Below, piece after piece: positions 26,653-35,113 of a stretch of DNA of 64,000 nucleotides. Below the pieces are notes generated by a model. That model saw only the letters and a list, made by a program, of their open reading frames with translations. It was not told where the DNA came from and ran no database searches. The stretch covers positions 62,001-126,000 of the forward strand of contig NZ_NIOF01000007.1 of NCBI RefSeq assembly GCF_002205645.1. Direction: 5' to 3'. Numbering within the stretch: the stretch's first letter is position 1; every line of letters starts with the position of its first letter. The translations under genes were made by a program, and so were the position numbers. This DNA is from Roseateles aquatilis (GTDB taxonomy: Bacteria > Pseudomonadota > Gammaproteobacteria > Burkholderiales > Burkholderiaceae_C).

Positions 26653-27525
26653 TCATCGCAGCGGCACCCACCCCGACGGCGACCACCGCAGCAGCACGTC
26701 CGACAGCGGATTGGCCGACTTGCCCATGATCTCCCGCACCTGCCCGCGCAACGCATCGAGCGTGGCCGGCACGTCGTCACCGACGTAGAGCACCGTGTCG
26801 TTGGCTGGCGCCGCGACGATCAGCGTGCCGCGCTGCGCGTCGGCCAGCGGCTTCCAGTCGTCGATGAAGACCAGCCGGCCGGGCTGCGGCACCACGCCGT
26901 CGAGCTTGGCCACCTGTCCCGGCTCCGCCGGCCTGGCGGTCTGCAGCACCTGCGGCAGCGCGTTGTAGGTGTTCTTGCGCGCTTCGTCGCGCACCTGGTC
27001 CACCGACAGGTTGAGCGTCTTGTAGTCCTTCTCGCTGACCAGCCGCGTGGCACGCGCGGTGTCGAAGACCGGCACGATCACCAACGGGCCGACGAAGGGT
27101 CGTGGCCGGAAGGTGGTGGCGTCGCCGCCGGCTTCGCGCTGGGCCTGTTGCACCGACTGCGCGGTGCGCACCGCGAGTCGCAACGATTCACGCGTGGCGG
27201 GAATGGTCGAGGCGCGGAAATGCTCGGCGGTCGTCTTGACGAAGACGCTCACGTCGTCGGCGCAGTTGCCGCGATTGGACTGGCAGCCGGCGTAGAGCTT
27301 GTCGAGCCTGGACCGCTGGTCGGCGATGCCGAGCGTCAGCGGCTCGCGCACCGAGACGGTCTCGTTGCCGAGCTGCTGGCGCAGCAGCCCGGCGACGTAG
27401 TCGGTGAAGCCGGCCGCGTCCTGCGGCACGGCCACGGCCTGCGCGAACGCGGGCCCCTGAAGGAGCGCGGCGGCGGCCGCCGTGGCGGCCAGGGCGTGGC
27501 GAAGTCGGGAACGCTGGTTGGGCAT
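26653..27525 (-). CDS. Exported DUF1444/YtpQ-like protein
   Basis: The product is 290 residues. A signal peptide runs to AFAQA near residue 29. The remainder resembles the DUF1444 (YtpQ) family: an N-terminal LDKLYAGCQ region, a central RPFVGPLVIVPVFD segment and the LSVDQVRDEARKN helix. The family has no established function. GGAGG lies 6 bases before the ATG. A longer upstream frame over the phospholipase gene is an artefact. Members are often cytoplasmic; an exported copy is slightly unusual. Confidence 0.75.
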   Translation of the reverse strand: MPNQRSRLRHALAATAAAAALLQGPAFAQAVAVPQDAAGFTDYVAGLLRQQLGNETVSVREPLTLGIADQRSRLDKLYAGCQSNRGNCADDVSVFVKTTAEHFRASTIPATRESLRLAVRTAQSVQQAQREAGGDATTFRPRPFVGPLVIVPVFDTARATRLVSEKDYKTLNLSVDQVRDEARKNTYNALPQVLQTARPAEPGQVAKLDGVVPQPGRLVFIDDWKPLADAQRGTLIVAAPANDTVLYVGDDVPATLDALRGQVREIMGKSANPLSDVLLRWSPSGWVPLR

Positions 27526-27608
27526 GGGGACCTCCGTGTTTCCATGGGGAGGCCCCCTTGGGGCAAGCAGCGATCCCGCGCTTCGCGAGCCGTACCGGCC
27601 GCGCGGGC

Positions 27609-29798
27609 TCAGCCCTGCACGCGGTACTGGTCGGCGACGGCCTGGCCTTCCATCGCCGGATCGCTGATCGACGGCTGGCCGGTCTCGATGTGGCCGGCGA
27701 AGCGGCGCAGGAAGTCCGCCTGACCCGCCACCCGCACCGACACGTCGTACCAGTGCGCGCTGACGGCCACGCCCACGCGCAGCTCGCTGCTGCTGCGCGC
27801 CGGGACGTTGACGGAGCGCGGCGCGACGCTCTGGTACTTGTTGTGGCCGACGGTGAAGGTCGCGGCGACCGGTCCCGTGTTGACCAGCGTCAGCACCAGC
27901 TCGCCGGTGGCCGCGCTGGCCTTGGCGACGACGTCCGGATTGGGCTGGCCCGCCGCCGCCGCGCGCCGCGCGTTGCCGGCGAGGTGGCGATGGAATCCGT
28001 TCGGGCCCAGGATCCAGAGGTCGTAGGCGCCGGTGGTCTGCGGTGCGAAGCTGCCCACCAGTTGCTTGCCGGGCTCGACCGTGTAGCGGCGCGGGATCTC
28101 GGTCAGGCGCAGGCGGTCGTAGACGTGGAACACGGCGGCGGCGGTGCCGGTGTTCTGGAACGTCACCGCGATGGCCGTCGCGTTCGGGCCGGCGCCGGGC
28201 GTCAGCGCGGCGGTGGCCTGCAGGTCGTAGGGCAAGGCGCGGGCGGGACGCACGCCGGCGTTTTGCGACGGCAGCTGCAGCGCGCCGGGCACCGGCGGCG
28301 TCGTGGTGCCGGGCAGCGCGCGCGCCCGGTTGGCCAGCGCGACGGTGGCGGGCAGCCTGGAGAAGAACGCGCTGTCCTCGGGATCCGCGAAGTTGAAGCA
28401 CGAGGTCAGGTCACCGGCGACCGCGCGGCGCCAGGCGCTGATGTTGGGCTCCATCACGCCGAAACGGGCTTCGACGAAGCGCAGCACCGAGGTGTGGTCC
28501 GCGACCTGCGAGTTGACCCAGCCGCCCTTGCTCCACGGCGACACGATGTACATCGGCACGCGCGGGCCCATGCCGTACGGCCGGTGCAGGTAGGTGGCGG
28601 AGGCGCCGTTGAGGATCTCGCAATGCTCGCCGGTGAAGTCCACCGTCGACGCGCCGGCCAGCGCGGCCTTGGCGGGATCGGCGTTCCACGTCGTGTAGGA
28701 CGGCGCGGCAGGCGGCGGCATGTGGTCGAAGAAGCCGTCGTTCTCGTCGAAGTTGATGAACAGGACGGTCTTGCTCCACACGTCCGGATTCGACGTCAGC
28801 GCGTCCAGCACCTTGGAGGTGTAGTCGGCGCCTTGCGCGGGGCTGGACGGGCCCGGATGCTCGGAGCCTTCGGCCGTGGCCACGATCCACGACACCTGCG
28901 GCAGGCGGTTGTTGACGACGTCGTCGCGCAACAGGTCGAGGTCGCGCGTGGAGATGCCGCGGTCCTTCAGCACCTGCGAGAAGCCCGGGCGGTTGTACCA
29001 GCCGTCGCGGAACACCTTGAAGCCGGCGAGCGAGTTGTCGGTGAAGTTGTCCGCCATGTTCTGGTAGACCTGCCAGCTGATGCCGGCCGACTGCAGGCGC
29101 TCGGGGTAGGTGGTCCAGGTGTAGTCGGTGAGCGGGTTGGCGTTGAACCAGTCGTGGCTGTTGTCCGTGGAGGGGCCGTTGCCCAGGCGCAGCGGATCGT
29201 TGGTGCCGGTCCACAGGAACAGGCGGTTGGTGTTGGTGCCGGTCTGCGAGGCGCAGTGGTAGGCGTCGCACAGCGTGAACGCGTTGGCCAGGGCGAACTG
29301 GAACGGCAGTTCCTGTTCCTTGAAGTGGCCCATCGAATGGTTCTGCTTGGCCTTGGGCCAGTTGTTCATGCGGCCGTGGTCCCACGCGGCCTGCGCGTCG
29401 GTCCACGAGTGCGGCGTGCCGCTGACGCGCATGAAGGCGAAGTTCTGCGCGGTGTTCAGATGGAACGGCGCGATGGCGCCGGGGGCGGCGTTGTTGACGG
29501 TGGGCTGGACCCAGACGTTGCGGCCCTTGACGTTGGCCGAGTCGGCCACCGGCGGCGGGAACGGATCGGCGAAGCCGCGCACGCCGTTCATGGTGCCGAA
29601 GTAGTGGTCGAAGGAGCGGTTCTCCTGCGTCAGGATGACGATGTGCTCGACGTCGCGGATGGTGCCGGTGCGCACGGCGGCGCTGATCGACAGCGCCCGG
29701 GCGATGGCCGGCGGGAAGCTGGTCAGCGCGGCGGTCGCGCCGGCGGCGCCGGCGACGGCGCGGAGGAACTGGCGGCGGGGCGGTTGCTGTTGCGTCAT
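27609..29798 (-). CDS. Tat-exported phosphocholine-type phospholipase C
   Basis: The product is 729 residues, the usual length of PlcH/PlcN-like enzymes. The N-terminus carries a twin-arginine signal (RRQFLRAVAG). The catalytic part starts with HIVILTQENRSFDHYFGT, the family hallmark with Glu, Asn and His used in metal-assisted catalysis, and ends before a C-terminal pair of beta domains that bind lipid. It cleaves phospholipids or sphingomyelin outside the cytoplasm; whether choline lipids are the true substrate is not visible. It sits 11 bases downstream of a PEP-CTERM protein gene and probably shares its transcript. Confidence 0.93.
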   Translation of the reverse strand: MTQQQPPRRQFLRAVAGAAGATAALTSFPPAIARALSISAAVRTGTIRDVEHIVILTQENRSFDHYFGTMNGVRGFADPFPPPVADSANVKGRNVWVQPTVNNAAPGAIAPFHLNTAQNFAFMRVSGTPHSWTDAQAAWDHGRMNNWPKAKQNHSMGHFKEQELPFQFALANAFTLCDAYHCASQTGTNTNRLFLWTGTNDPLRLGNGPSTDNSHDWFNANPLTDYTWTTYPERLQSAGISWQVYQNMADNFTDNSLAGFKVFRDGWYNRPGFSQVLKDRGISTRDLDLLRDDVVNNRLPQVSWIVATAEGSEHPGPSSPAQGADYTSKVLDALTSNPDVWSKTVLFINFDENDGFFDHMPPPAAPSYTTWNADPAKAALAGASTVDFTGEHCEILNGASATYLHRPYGMGPRVPMYIVSPWSKGGWVNSQVADHTSVLRFVEARFGVMEPNISAWRRAVAGDLTSCFNFADPEDSAFFSRLPATVALANRARALPGTTTPPVPGALQLPSQNAGVRPARALPYDLQATAALTPGAGPNATAIAVTFQNTGTAAAVFHVYDRLRLTEIPRRYTVEPGKQLVGSFAPQTTGAYDLWILGPNGFHRHLAGNARRAAAAGQPNPDVVAKASAATGELVLTLVNTGPVAATFTVGHNKYQSVAPRSVNVPARSSSELRVGVAVSAHWYDVSVRVAGQADFLRRFAGHIETGQPSISDPAMEGQAVADQYRVQG

Positions 29799-29809
29799 GG
29801 CGGGGCTCC

Positions 29810-30445
29810 TCAGGCGTTGCGGGCGGTGGCGTTGGCGTCGTTGGCGGCCTCGTCGGCGCCGTTCAGCGCGGCCTTGCGGCGGCGCACGACCATGACCGCG
29901 ACGGCCAGGCCGCCCAGCGCCAGCGCGCCGGAGGCGGGCTCGGGCACGGCGGCGGTGAAGGTCAGGTCGTCCATGACGAAGAAGGCCGGATCGTTGCTGC
30001 GGAAGACGATGCGGTCGACGAAGCCGCCGTAGCCGCTGTCCAGGAAGGCTGGGGTCTCGCCCAGGCCCAGCGTGGCGGTGGACGCGACCAGCGCGCCGCC
30101 GAAGTACAGGTCGATGGCGACGTTCACGCCCTGGAAGCCGGCGAACCAGGCACCGTTGAAGACGCTGGGCGCCAGGAAGCCGATGGCGCTGGTGGCGCTG
30201 GAACCATCGAAGCCGAGCGTGGCGCGGCGGTCGCCGGAGTGGGCGGTGTAGGGCGACTGCTCGCCGGAGAACTGGAACCAGGAGCTGGCGGACCAGTCGA
30301 GGCCGCCGTAGTTGGCGGGGACGAGGCCGTCGTCGCCGAGGTCGTCGAAGGTCACCACCGTGGCGGAGGCGAACGGGGCGGCCAGGGCCAGGGTCAGCGG
30401 AACAAGGGCCGACAGCCGGGTGAGGCGGGCGAGAAGCTTGCGCAT
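29810..30445 (-). CDS. PEP-CTERM sorted exported protein
   Basis: The product is 211 residues. A signal peptide ends near FASA. The body is a beta-rich domain that opens with TFDDLGDDGLVPANYGGLDW, typical of PEP-CTERM proteins. The C-terminus has the full sorting signal: VPEPASG, a hydrophobic helix and a VVRRRK basic cluster, plus a further 20-residue tail. Such proteins are recognised by an exosortase (EpsH/XrtA type) and sent to the surface or exopolysaccharide. No exosortase is in this window. GGAG lies 6 bases before the ATG at 30445. It leads the phospholipase gene. Confidence 0.88.
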   Translation of the reverse strand: MRKLLARLTRLSALVPLTLALAAPFASATVVTFDDLGDDGLVPANYGGLDWSASSWFQFSGEQSPYTAHSGDRRATLGFDGSSATSAIGFLAPSVFNGAWFAGFQGVNVAIDLYFGGALVASTATLGLGETPAFLDSGYGGFVDRIVFRSNDPAFFVMDDLTFTAAVPEPASGALALGGLAVAVMVVRRRKAALNGADEAANDANATARNA

Positions 30446-30947
30446 GGGAACTCCAAAGGGACGGGGAGGAGGCATCACGGGGTCAGGTCGTGACGGCGAG
30501 CGCGGCGGATGTTCAGAGGGCGGGGTGACAGACCGGTGAAGGGACGGTGTCAACGACGGGCCTGGAACTTGCCCGAGGGGGTCCCTGTCGCGGGAAGCGG
30601 GGGCGCGTCGCGGAACCGACGCGGCGGCGTCATGTAACGCCGGGCGTGGCGAAAGTGGTCACGGATGTGACGGGATGCGTCCGGCCCGGCGCGCCGGCAC
30701 CCCGACGACGCGTCGTCGCGATCGCTCCTGTGTTTCGACAGTGGGACCGACCTGCCCTCGTCAGATCGCCCATCGGAACCGCCTTTCGGAGGAAGAGGAG
30801 CGGTGATCAACTGCGAGACGCAGCGATGTCTTCGCGTCGTGGCGGACTACCAGCTGAAACGAGACCTCTCCGTCGGGATGCCACGCGAGCAACCGATGCT
30901 CGCCGCGGCCGTCATCGAGCGTTGCGATCGATCGGTCCGTCGGCCCG
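30446..30947. other. 502-base intergenic region with promoter-like and palindromic sites
   Basis: I see no convincing gene here. A TTGACA box on the minus strand (30553-30548) stands 17 bases from a weak TGTCAC and could drive the PEP-CTERM/phospholipase unit. GTCAC-GGAT-GTGAC (30658-30671) and a 16-base perfect palindrome CGACGACG/CGTCGTCG (30703-30718) are present. ATCACG and CGTGAC occur 9 bases apart at 30474-30494. Open frames through 30761-30997 have no recognisable content. Confidence 0.5.
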
Positions 30948-33035
30948 TCATTGCCTCTCGCTCGCGAAGCGCTGATACCACCCCACCACCTCTGCATTCG
31001 CCATCGCGTCGCGCTTCATGACCAGCTCGGCCGCGGCGCCGAGCAGCAGCTTCTTGATCGGCAGCTCCATCTTCTTGCCCGACAGCGTGCGGGGTACGGC
31101 CTCGACCTGATGGATCTCGTCCGGCACATGGCGCGCCGACAGCGCCTGCTTGATCGAGTCCCGCAGCCGCTGCTGCAACGCCGCGTCCAGCGCCTGGCCC
31201 GCGCGCAACTGCACGAACAGCAGCAGGCAGCTCGGGCGCCCCAGGTACTCCAGGTCCACCACCAGGCTGTCCAGCACCTCCGGATGCGTCTCCACCGCGC
31301 GGTACAGCTCCGCCGTGCCCATGCGGATGCCGTGGCGGTTGATCGTCGCGTCGGAGCGGCCGTAGATGATGCCGCCGCCCGACGGGGTGATGCGCAGCCA
31401 GTCGCCATGGCGCCAGATGCCCTCGCCGGCCGCGCCGCGGTACATGTCGAAGTAGCTCGACAGGTAGCGCTCGTTGTCCTGGTCGCCCCAGAAGTACAGC
31501 GGCATCGACGGCATCGGGCGGGCACAGACCAGCTCGCCGACCTCGTCGATCAGCGGCCGGCCGAGCCCCTGTCCGTCGGCCTCGCCGAACGCGTGCACCG
31601 CCGCGCCCAGGCTGCGCACCTGCATCTGCCCGCGCACCAGCGGCTCGGTGATCAGGCCGGTCAGGAAGGCCCCCGCGAAGTCGGTGCCCCCGCTGATGAT
31701 GCAGATCCAGATCGGCGCGCCACCGGGCTTGGGGCAATTGGCCCAGATCCAGTCGTAGCTCTCGTCGGCGAGCGGGCTGCCGGTGCTGCCGATCGCGCGC
31801 AGGCGGCTCAGGTCGCCGTGTTTCATCGGCTCGACGCCGGCCTTCAGGCAGCTTGCGTAGAACGCCGCGCCGGCGCCGAAGAAGGTCGCGCCCGACAGCG
31901 CGACGAAGCGCCACAGCGTGGACCAGTCCGGCGCCTCCTTCGGGCCGGCCGGGCTGCCGTCGAAGAGGCAGATCGTCGTGCCGCCCATCAGCGCGCCGAC
32001 TTGGCAGTTCCACATGATCCAGCCGGTGGAGCTGTACCAATGGAAGCGATCACCCGTGTCCGCCGACGCGCCGACATTGTTGTGGAGCGCGCCTTTGAGC
32101 ATCTCCAGCATCACGCCGCCGTGACCGTGCACGATGGGTTTGGGCAGCCCCGTGGTGCCGCTGGAATAGACGATCCACAGCGGATGGTCGAAGGGCACGG
32201 CGTCCGGCTCGCGCGGTCGCGCATGAGCGACCAGCGCGTCCCAGCGATGCGCGCGTCGCGTGGTGGCAGCCAGCGGCGCCGGATCGGCGTGGGCATCGAG
32301 GTTGCCCAGCAGCACCACGTCCGTCACCGTCGGCAGCTCGCCCAGCAGATCGGCCAGCAGGCCCAGGCGATCGATGGCCTGCCCGGCGTAGCGCACGCCG
32401 TCGGCGGCGATCAGCACCTTGGGCTCGATCTGCCTGAAGCGGTCCAGCACGGCCACCGGCCCCATGTCCGGCGAGCACACCGACCACACCGCGCCGAGGC
32501 TCGCCACCGCGAGGAAGGCGACCGCCGTCGCCGGCACGTTGGGCAGGTAGGCGACGACGCGGTCGCCACGCCGCACGCCCAGGTCGTGCAGGGACGCCGC
32601 CAGCGCGCCGACCTGCCGGCGCAATTCGGGCCAGCGCATCTCGCCGAGCTCGCCGCGCGCCAGCATCGCCTCGTCGGCATGCACGATGGCCGGATGGCCA
32701 GCCGCCTCGGCGGCATCGACATGTCGCAACGCCTGCGACGCCACGTTCAGCATCGCGCCGCGGAACCACACCGCGCCGGGCATGCGCTCCTCGCAGAGCG
32801 CCCGCTCGAACGGCGTCGCCGAGCGCAGGTCGAAGTGGTCCCAAATGCTGCGCCAGAACGCGTCCAGCTCGGTCACCGACCAGCCCCACAACGCCGCGTA
32901 GTCCTCGAAGACGAGGCCGTGGCGCTCGCGCAGGAAACGGCGGTAGTGCTCGATCTGGGGCACCGGCGCGGACAAGGACGTGGACGTTGGCGTCGACGGG
33001 GTCGCCGAGGCACTCGATGTCTGCGCGGGCTGCAT
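30948..33035 (-). CDS. aacS: Acetoacetyl-CoA synthetase
   Basis: The product is 695 residues, longer than acetyl-CoA synthetase and right for AacS. It activates acetoacetate with ATP and CoA in the cytoplasm, allowing ketone bodies or PHB breakdown products to be reused. The adenylation motif is YSSGTTGLPKPIVHGHGG. An early family mark is the segment WSVTELDAFWRSIWDHFDL. The gene ends with the LSGKKMELPIKKLL catalytic lysine region. AAGGAG is present 6 bases before the ATG. Palindromic GTCACG/CGTGAC sites lie just upstream. It follows the third binding-protein gene on the same strand, 96 bases away. Confidence 0.93.
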   Translation of the reverse strand: MQPAQTSSASATPSTPTSTSLSAPVPQIEHYRRFLRERHGLVFEDYAALWGWSVTELDAFWRSIWDHFDLRSATPFERALCEERMPGAVWFRGAMLNVASQALRHVDAAEAAGHPAIVHADEAMLARGELGEMRWPELRRQVGALAASLHDLGVRRGDRVVAYLPNVPATAVAFLAVASLGAVWSVCSPDMGPVAVLDRFRQIEPKVLIAADGVRYAGQAIDRLGLLADLLGELPTVTDVVLLGNLDAHADPAPLAATTRRAHRWDALVAHARPREPDAVPFDHPLWIVYSSGTTGLPKPIVHGHGGVMLEMLKGALHNNVGASADTGDRFHWYSSTGWIMWNCQVGALMGGTTICLFDGSPAGPKEAPDWSTLWRFVALSGATFFGAGAAFYASCLKAGVEPMKHGDLSRLRAIGSTGSPLADESYDWIWANCPKPGGAPIWICIISGGTDFAGAFLTGLITEPLVRGQMQVRSLGAAVHAFGEADGQGLGRPLIDEVGELVCARPMPSMPLYFWGDQDNERYLSSYFDMYRGAAGEGIWRHGDWLRITPSGGGIIYGRSDATINRHGIRMGTAELYRAVETHPEVLDSLVVDLEYLGRPSCLLLFVQLRAGQALDAALQQRLRDSIKQALSARHVPDEIHQVEAVPRTLSGKKMELPIKKLLLGAAAELVMKRDAMANAEVVGWYQRFASERQ

Positions 33036-33055
33036 GCGGTCTCCTTGCGGGTCCT

Positions 33056-33121
33056 CGTGACCGGGACCTCGGAGTCACGACGGTAGCGGAGTTCCCCCGC
33101 CGCCGCCGTCACGCACGTGAC
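33056..33121. promoter_or_regulatory. Cluster of GTCACG/CGTGAC half-sites upstream of aacS
   Basis: Four copies of the same 6-base half-site occur in 66 bases: CGTGAC (33056-33061), GTCACG (33074-33079), GTCACG (33108-33113) and CGTGAC (33116-33121). The last two make a 14-base palindrome with a CA centre. The site lies between the preceding binding-protein gene and the aacS start, so it is a candidate control site for aacS. Confidence 0.5.
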
Positions 33122-33131
33122 CGCGGCGCCC

Positions 33132-35057
33132 TCAGCGCCTGGGCAGCTTCGCCGTGTCGATGTCCACGTACTGCCAGAAGACCTGGTTGAAGAACGGCCG
33201 GCGGTAGCCGATCAGCCACGGCTGCGCCAGGTCGTTGACGATGCGGTGGACGCGGTACTTCTGCGGCATGTACGCGGTCAGCAGCTTCTGCGCCTCGCGC
33301 AGCAGCGCCGCGCGCTCGGGGCCGTCGGGCAGCACCATCATGCGGCGGTAGATCTCGTCGTAGCGCTCCAGCTTGAAGCGGCCCAGGTTCTGCCCGCCCG
33401 ACGCCGGGCCGTACAGCAGCTCCAGGCCGAGCTGCGCGTCCGGCGTCGAGCTGTTGAAGCCCAGTTGCCAGATCATGAGCTGCCCCGCGCGCGCCGCCTT
33501 CAGGTTCTCGGGCCACTGCGCGGTGCGGATGCGCAGGCGGATGCCGAGCTTGTCCATGTCGCGCTTCCACAGCTCGTCGTAGGGCTTGGAGCGGGAGTCC
33601 GGCGTGGACGCGACCTCCAGCACCAACGGGCTGCCGTCGGGCATGTCGCGCCAGCCGTCGCCGTCCTTGTCGACATAACCGTAGGTGTCCAGCAGCGCCT
33701 TCGCGCGCGGGATGTCGAAGTCGCTGTTCTCGCTCTTGAAGTGCTCGTCGTAACCCCAGGTCAGCGGCGCGACCACCGATTGCGCCGGCACCGCCTGCTG
33801 GCGGCGCGCGGTGGCGATCTCGGTCGGGATGTCCGTCGCCAGGCCGATGGCGCGGCGCAGCGCGACCTTCTCCGGCGTGTAGCCGCCGACGACCGGATCC
33901 TCCATGTTGAAGTAATACATCGTGCGGTCGCTCGCCAGCACGCGGTACAGCTGGATGCCCTGCTTCTCCAGGTTGGGCGCGATCTTGCCGTGCGGCAGCG
34001 CGACTTCAGCGAACTCCTCGGGCAGCAGGTAGAGCAGGTCGAACTCGCGCCCCAGGAAGGACAGCCAGCGCGGCTGGCCCTCCTCGATGATGCTGATCTC
34101 CACCGCGTCCACCATCGGCTGCTTGCGGCCCTTGAAGAGCTTCACCAGCGCCTGGCCCTCGGCATCGTCGGGGTTGGGCTGCGCGTCCCAGTAGACGTCG
34201 CGGAAGCCGGGGTTGCGCACCAGCCGGATCTGCGAGCTGCGCCGCCAGCGGTCCAGCTTGAACGGACCGGTGCCCACGGGGTGCTCCATGATCCGGTCGC
34301 CGTAGGTCTCGACCACCTCGCGCGCGAGGGCGCCGTAGATGTCGCCGCTGGTCAGGTTGTAGATGAAGCGCGGCCGCGGCTCTTCCAGCTTGAACTGCAG
34401 CGTATAGCGATCCAGCGCGCGCACGCCCTCGACCGGCTTGTCGTAGTCGAAGGGCCGCTTGCTCTTCAGCGCCTCGTCGCGCAGCGCCTGGAGGCCCGCG
34501 ATGCCCTCCTGCCGAAAGCTCGAGTACAGCGGGCTCTTCACCGCCGGGTCGTAGAAACGCTTGAGGCTGTAGACGTAGTCCTGCGCCGTCAGCTCGCGGC
34601 GCTGGCCCTTGAAGGCGGGGTCCTCGGCGAAGTAGATGCCGGGCCGCAGGCGGATCGTCCAAGTGCGGAAGTCCTCCGAGACCTCCGGCATCGCCGCCGC
34701 CGTGTTGGGCTTGAGCTTGAACGGCCGCGCCAGGTAGTCGTAGCCGTACAGCGAGTCGAAGATGTGCGCGATGACGATGCGCGAGTACAGGTCGCTCACC
34801 TGCGCCGGATCGAAACCGGTCTCGGCGACCAGGAAGGCGTAGCGCAGGACCTTCTCCTGCGCCGCCGGCTTGCCGGCCGCCTTCCCGTCGACCTTGCCGG
34901 CCGTCGGCGGCTGCGGCGGCTGCGGCGGCGCGGCGTGCGCGGCGCCGCCCAGGCCGGCCACGACAGCGAGCGCCGAGGCCGTCGTCACCAACGCCGCGAG
35001 CCCTCGCCGCGCCAGCCCGTGGAATCGTTGCCGAAGAACGCTGGGACGTGATCGCAT
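33132..35057 (-). CDS. ABC transporter family 5 solute-binding protein (copy 1)
   Basis: The product is 641 residues. A signal peptide ends near AHAAP and is followed by a short Pro/Ala/Lys linker. The mature part is a family 5 (dipeptide/oligopeptide/nickel type) binding protein that begins VLRYAFLVAETGFDPAQVSDLYSR. It ends in a WQYVDID motif shared with the next two genes. About 600 residues is the upper end of the family. It is the third of three tandem paralogues, all transcribed away from the permease genes. The ligand is unknown; peptides or similar polar compounds are likely. Confidence 0.9.
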   Translation of the reverse strand: MRSRPSVLRQRFHGLARRGLAALVTTASALAVVAGLGGAAHAAPPQPPQPPTAGKVDGKAAGKPAAQEKVLRYAFLVAETGFDPAQVSDLYSRIVIAHIFDSLYGYDYLARPFKLKPNTAAAMPEVSEDFRTWTIRLRPGIYFAEDPAFKGQRRELTAQDYVYSLKRFYDPAVKSPLYSSFRQEGIAGLQALRDEALKSKRPFDYDKPVEGVRALDRYTLQFKLEEPRPRFIYNLTSGDIYGALAREVVETYGDRIMEHPVGTGPFKLDRWRRSSQIRLVRNPGFRDVYWDAQPNPDDAEGQALVKLFKGRKQPMVDAVEISIIEEGQPRWLSFLGREFDLLYLLPEEFAEVALPHGKIAPNLEKQGIQLYRVLASDRTMYYFNMEDPVVGGYTPEKVALRRAIGLATDIPTEIATARRQQAVPAQSVVAPLTWGYDEHFKSENSDFDIPRAKALLDTYGYVDKDGDGWRDMPDGSPLVLEVASTPDSRSKPYDELWKRDMDKLGIRLRIRTAQWPENLKAARAGQLMIWQLGFNSSTPDAQLGLELLYGPASGGQNLGRFKLERYDEIYRRMMVLPDGPERAALLREAQKLLTAYMPQKYRVHRIVNDLAQPWLIGYRRPFFNQVFWQYVDIDTAKLPRR

Positions 35058-35113
35058 GGGCGCTGGTCGAGGCTGGGGGCTATCGAGGACGAAGCGGGAA
35101 CGAAGCGGCGCGG

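Noticed and set aside
25129-27723. A long + strand frame across four minus-strand genes
   Set aside because: It runs over two lipoproteins and a signal-peptide protein and shows no domain.
27558-30032. An 824-codon open frame on the + strand
   Set aside because: It is the antisense of the phospholipase C gene, which has a Tat signal and family motifs.
30547-30975. A 142-codon + strand frame in the gap before aacS
   Set aside because: It has Arg-rich noise composition, no ribosome-binding site and no recognisable motif.
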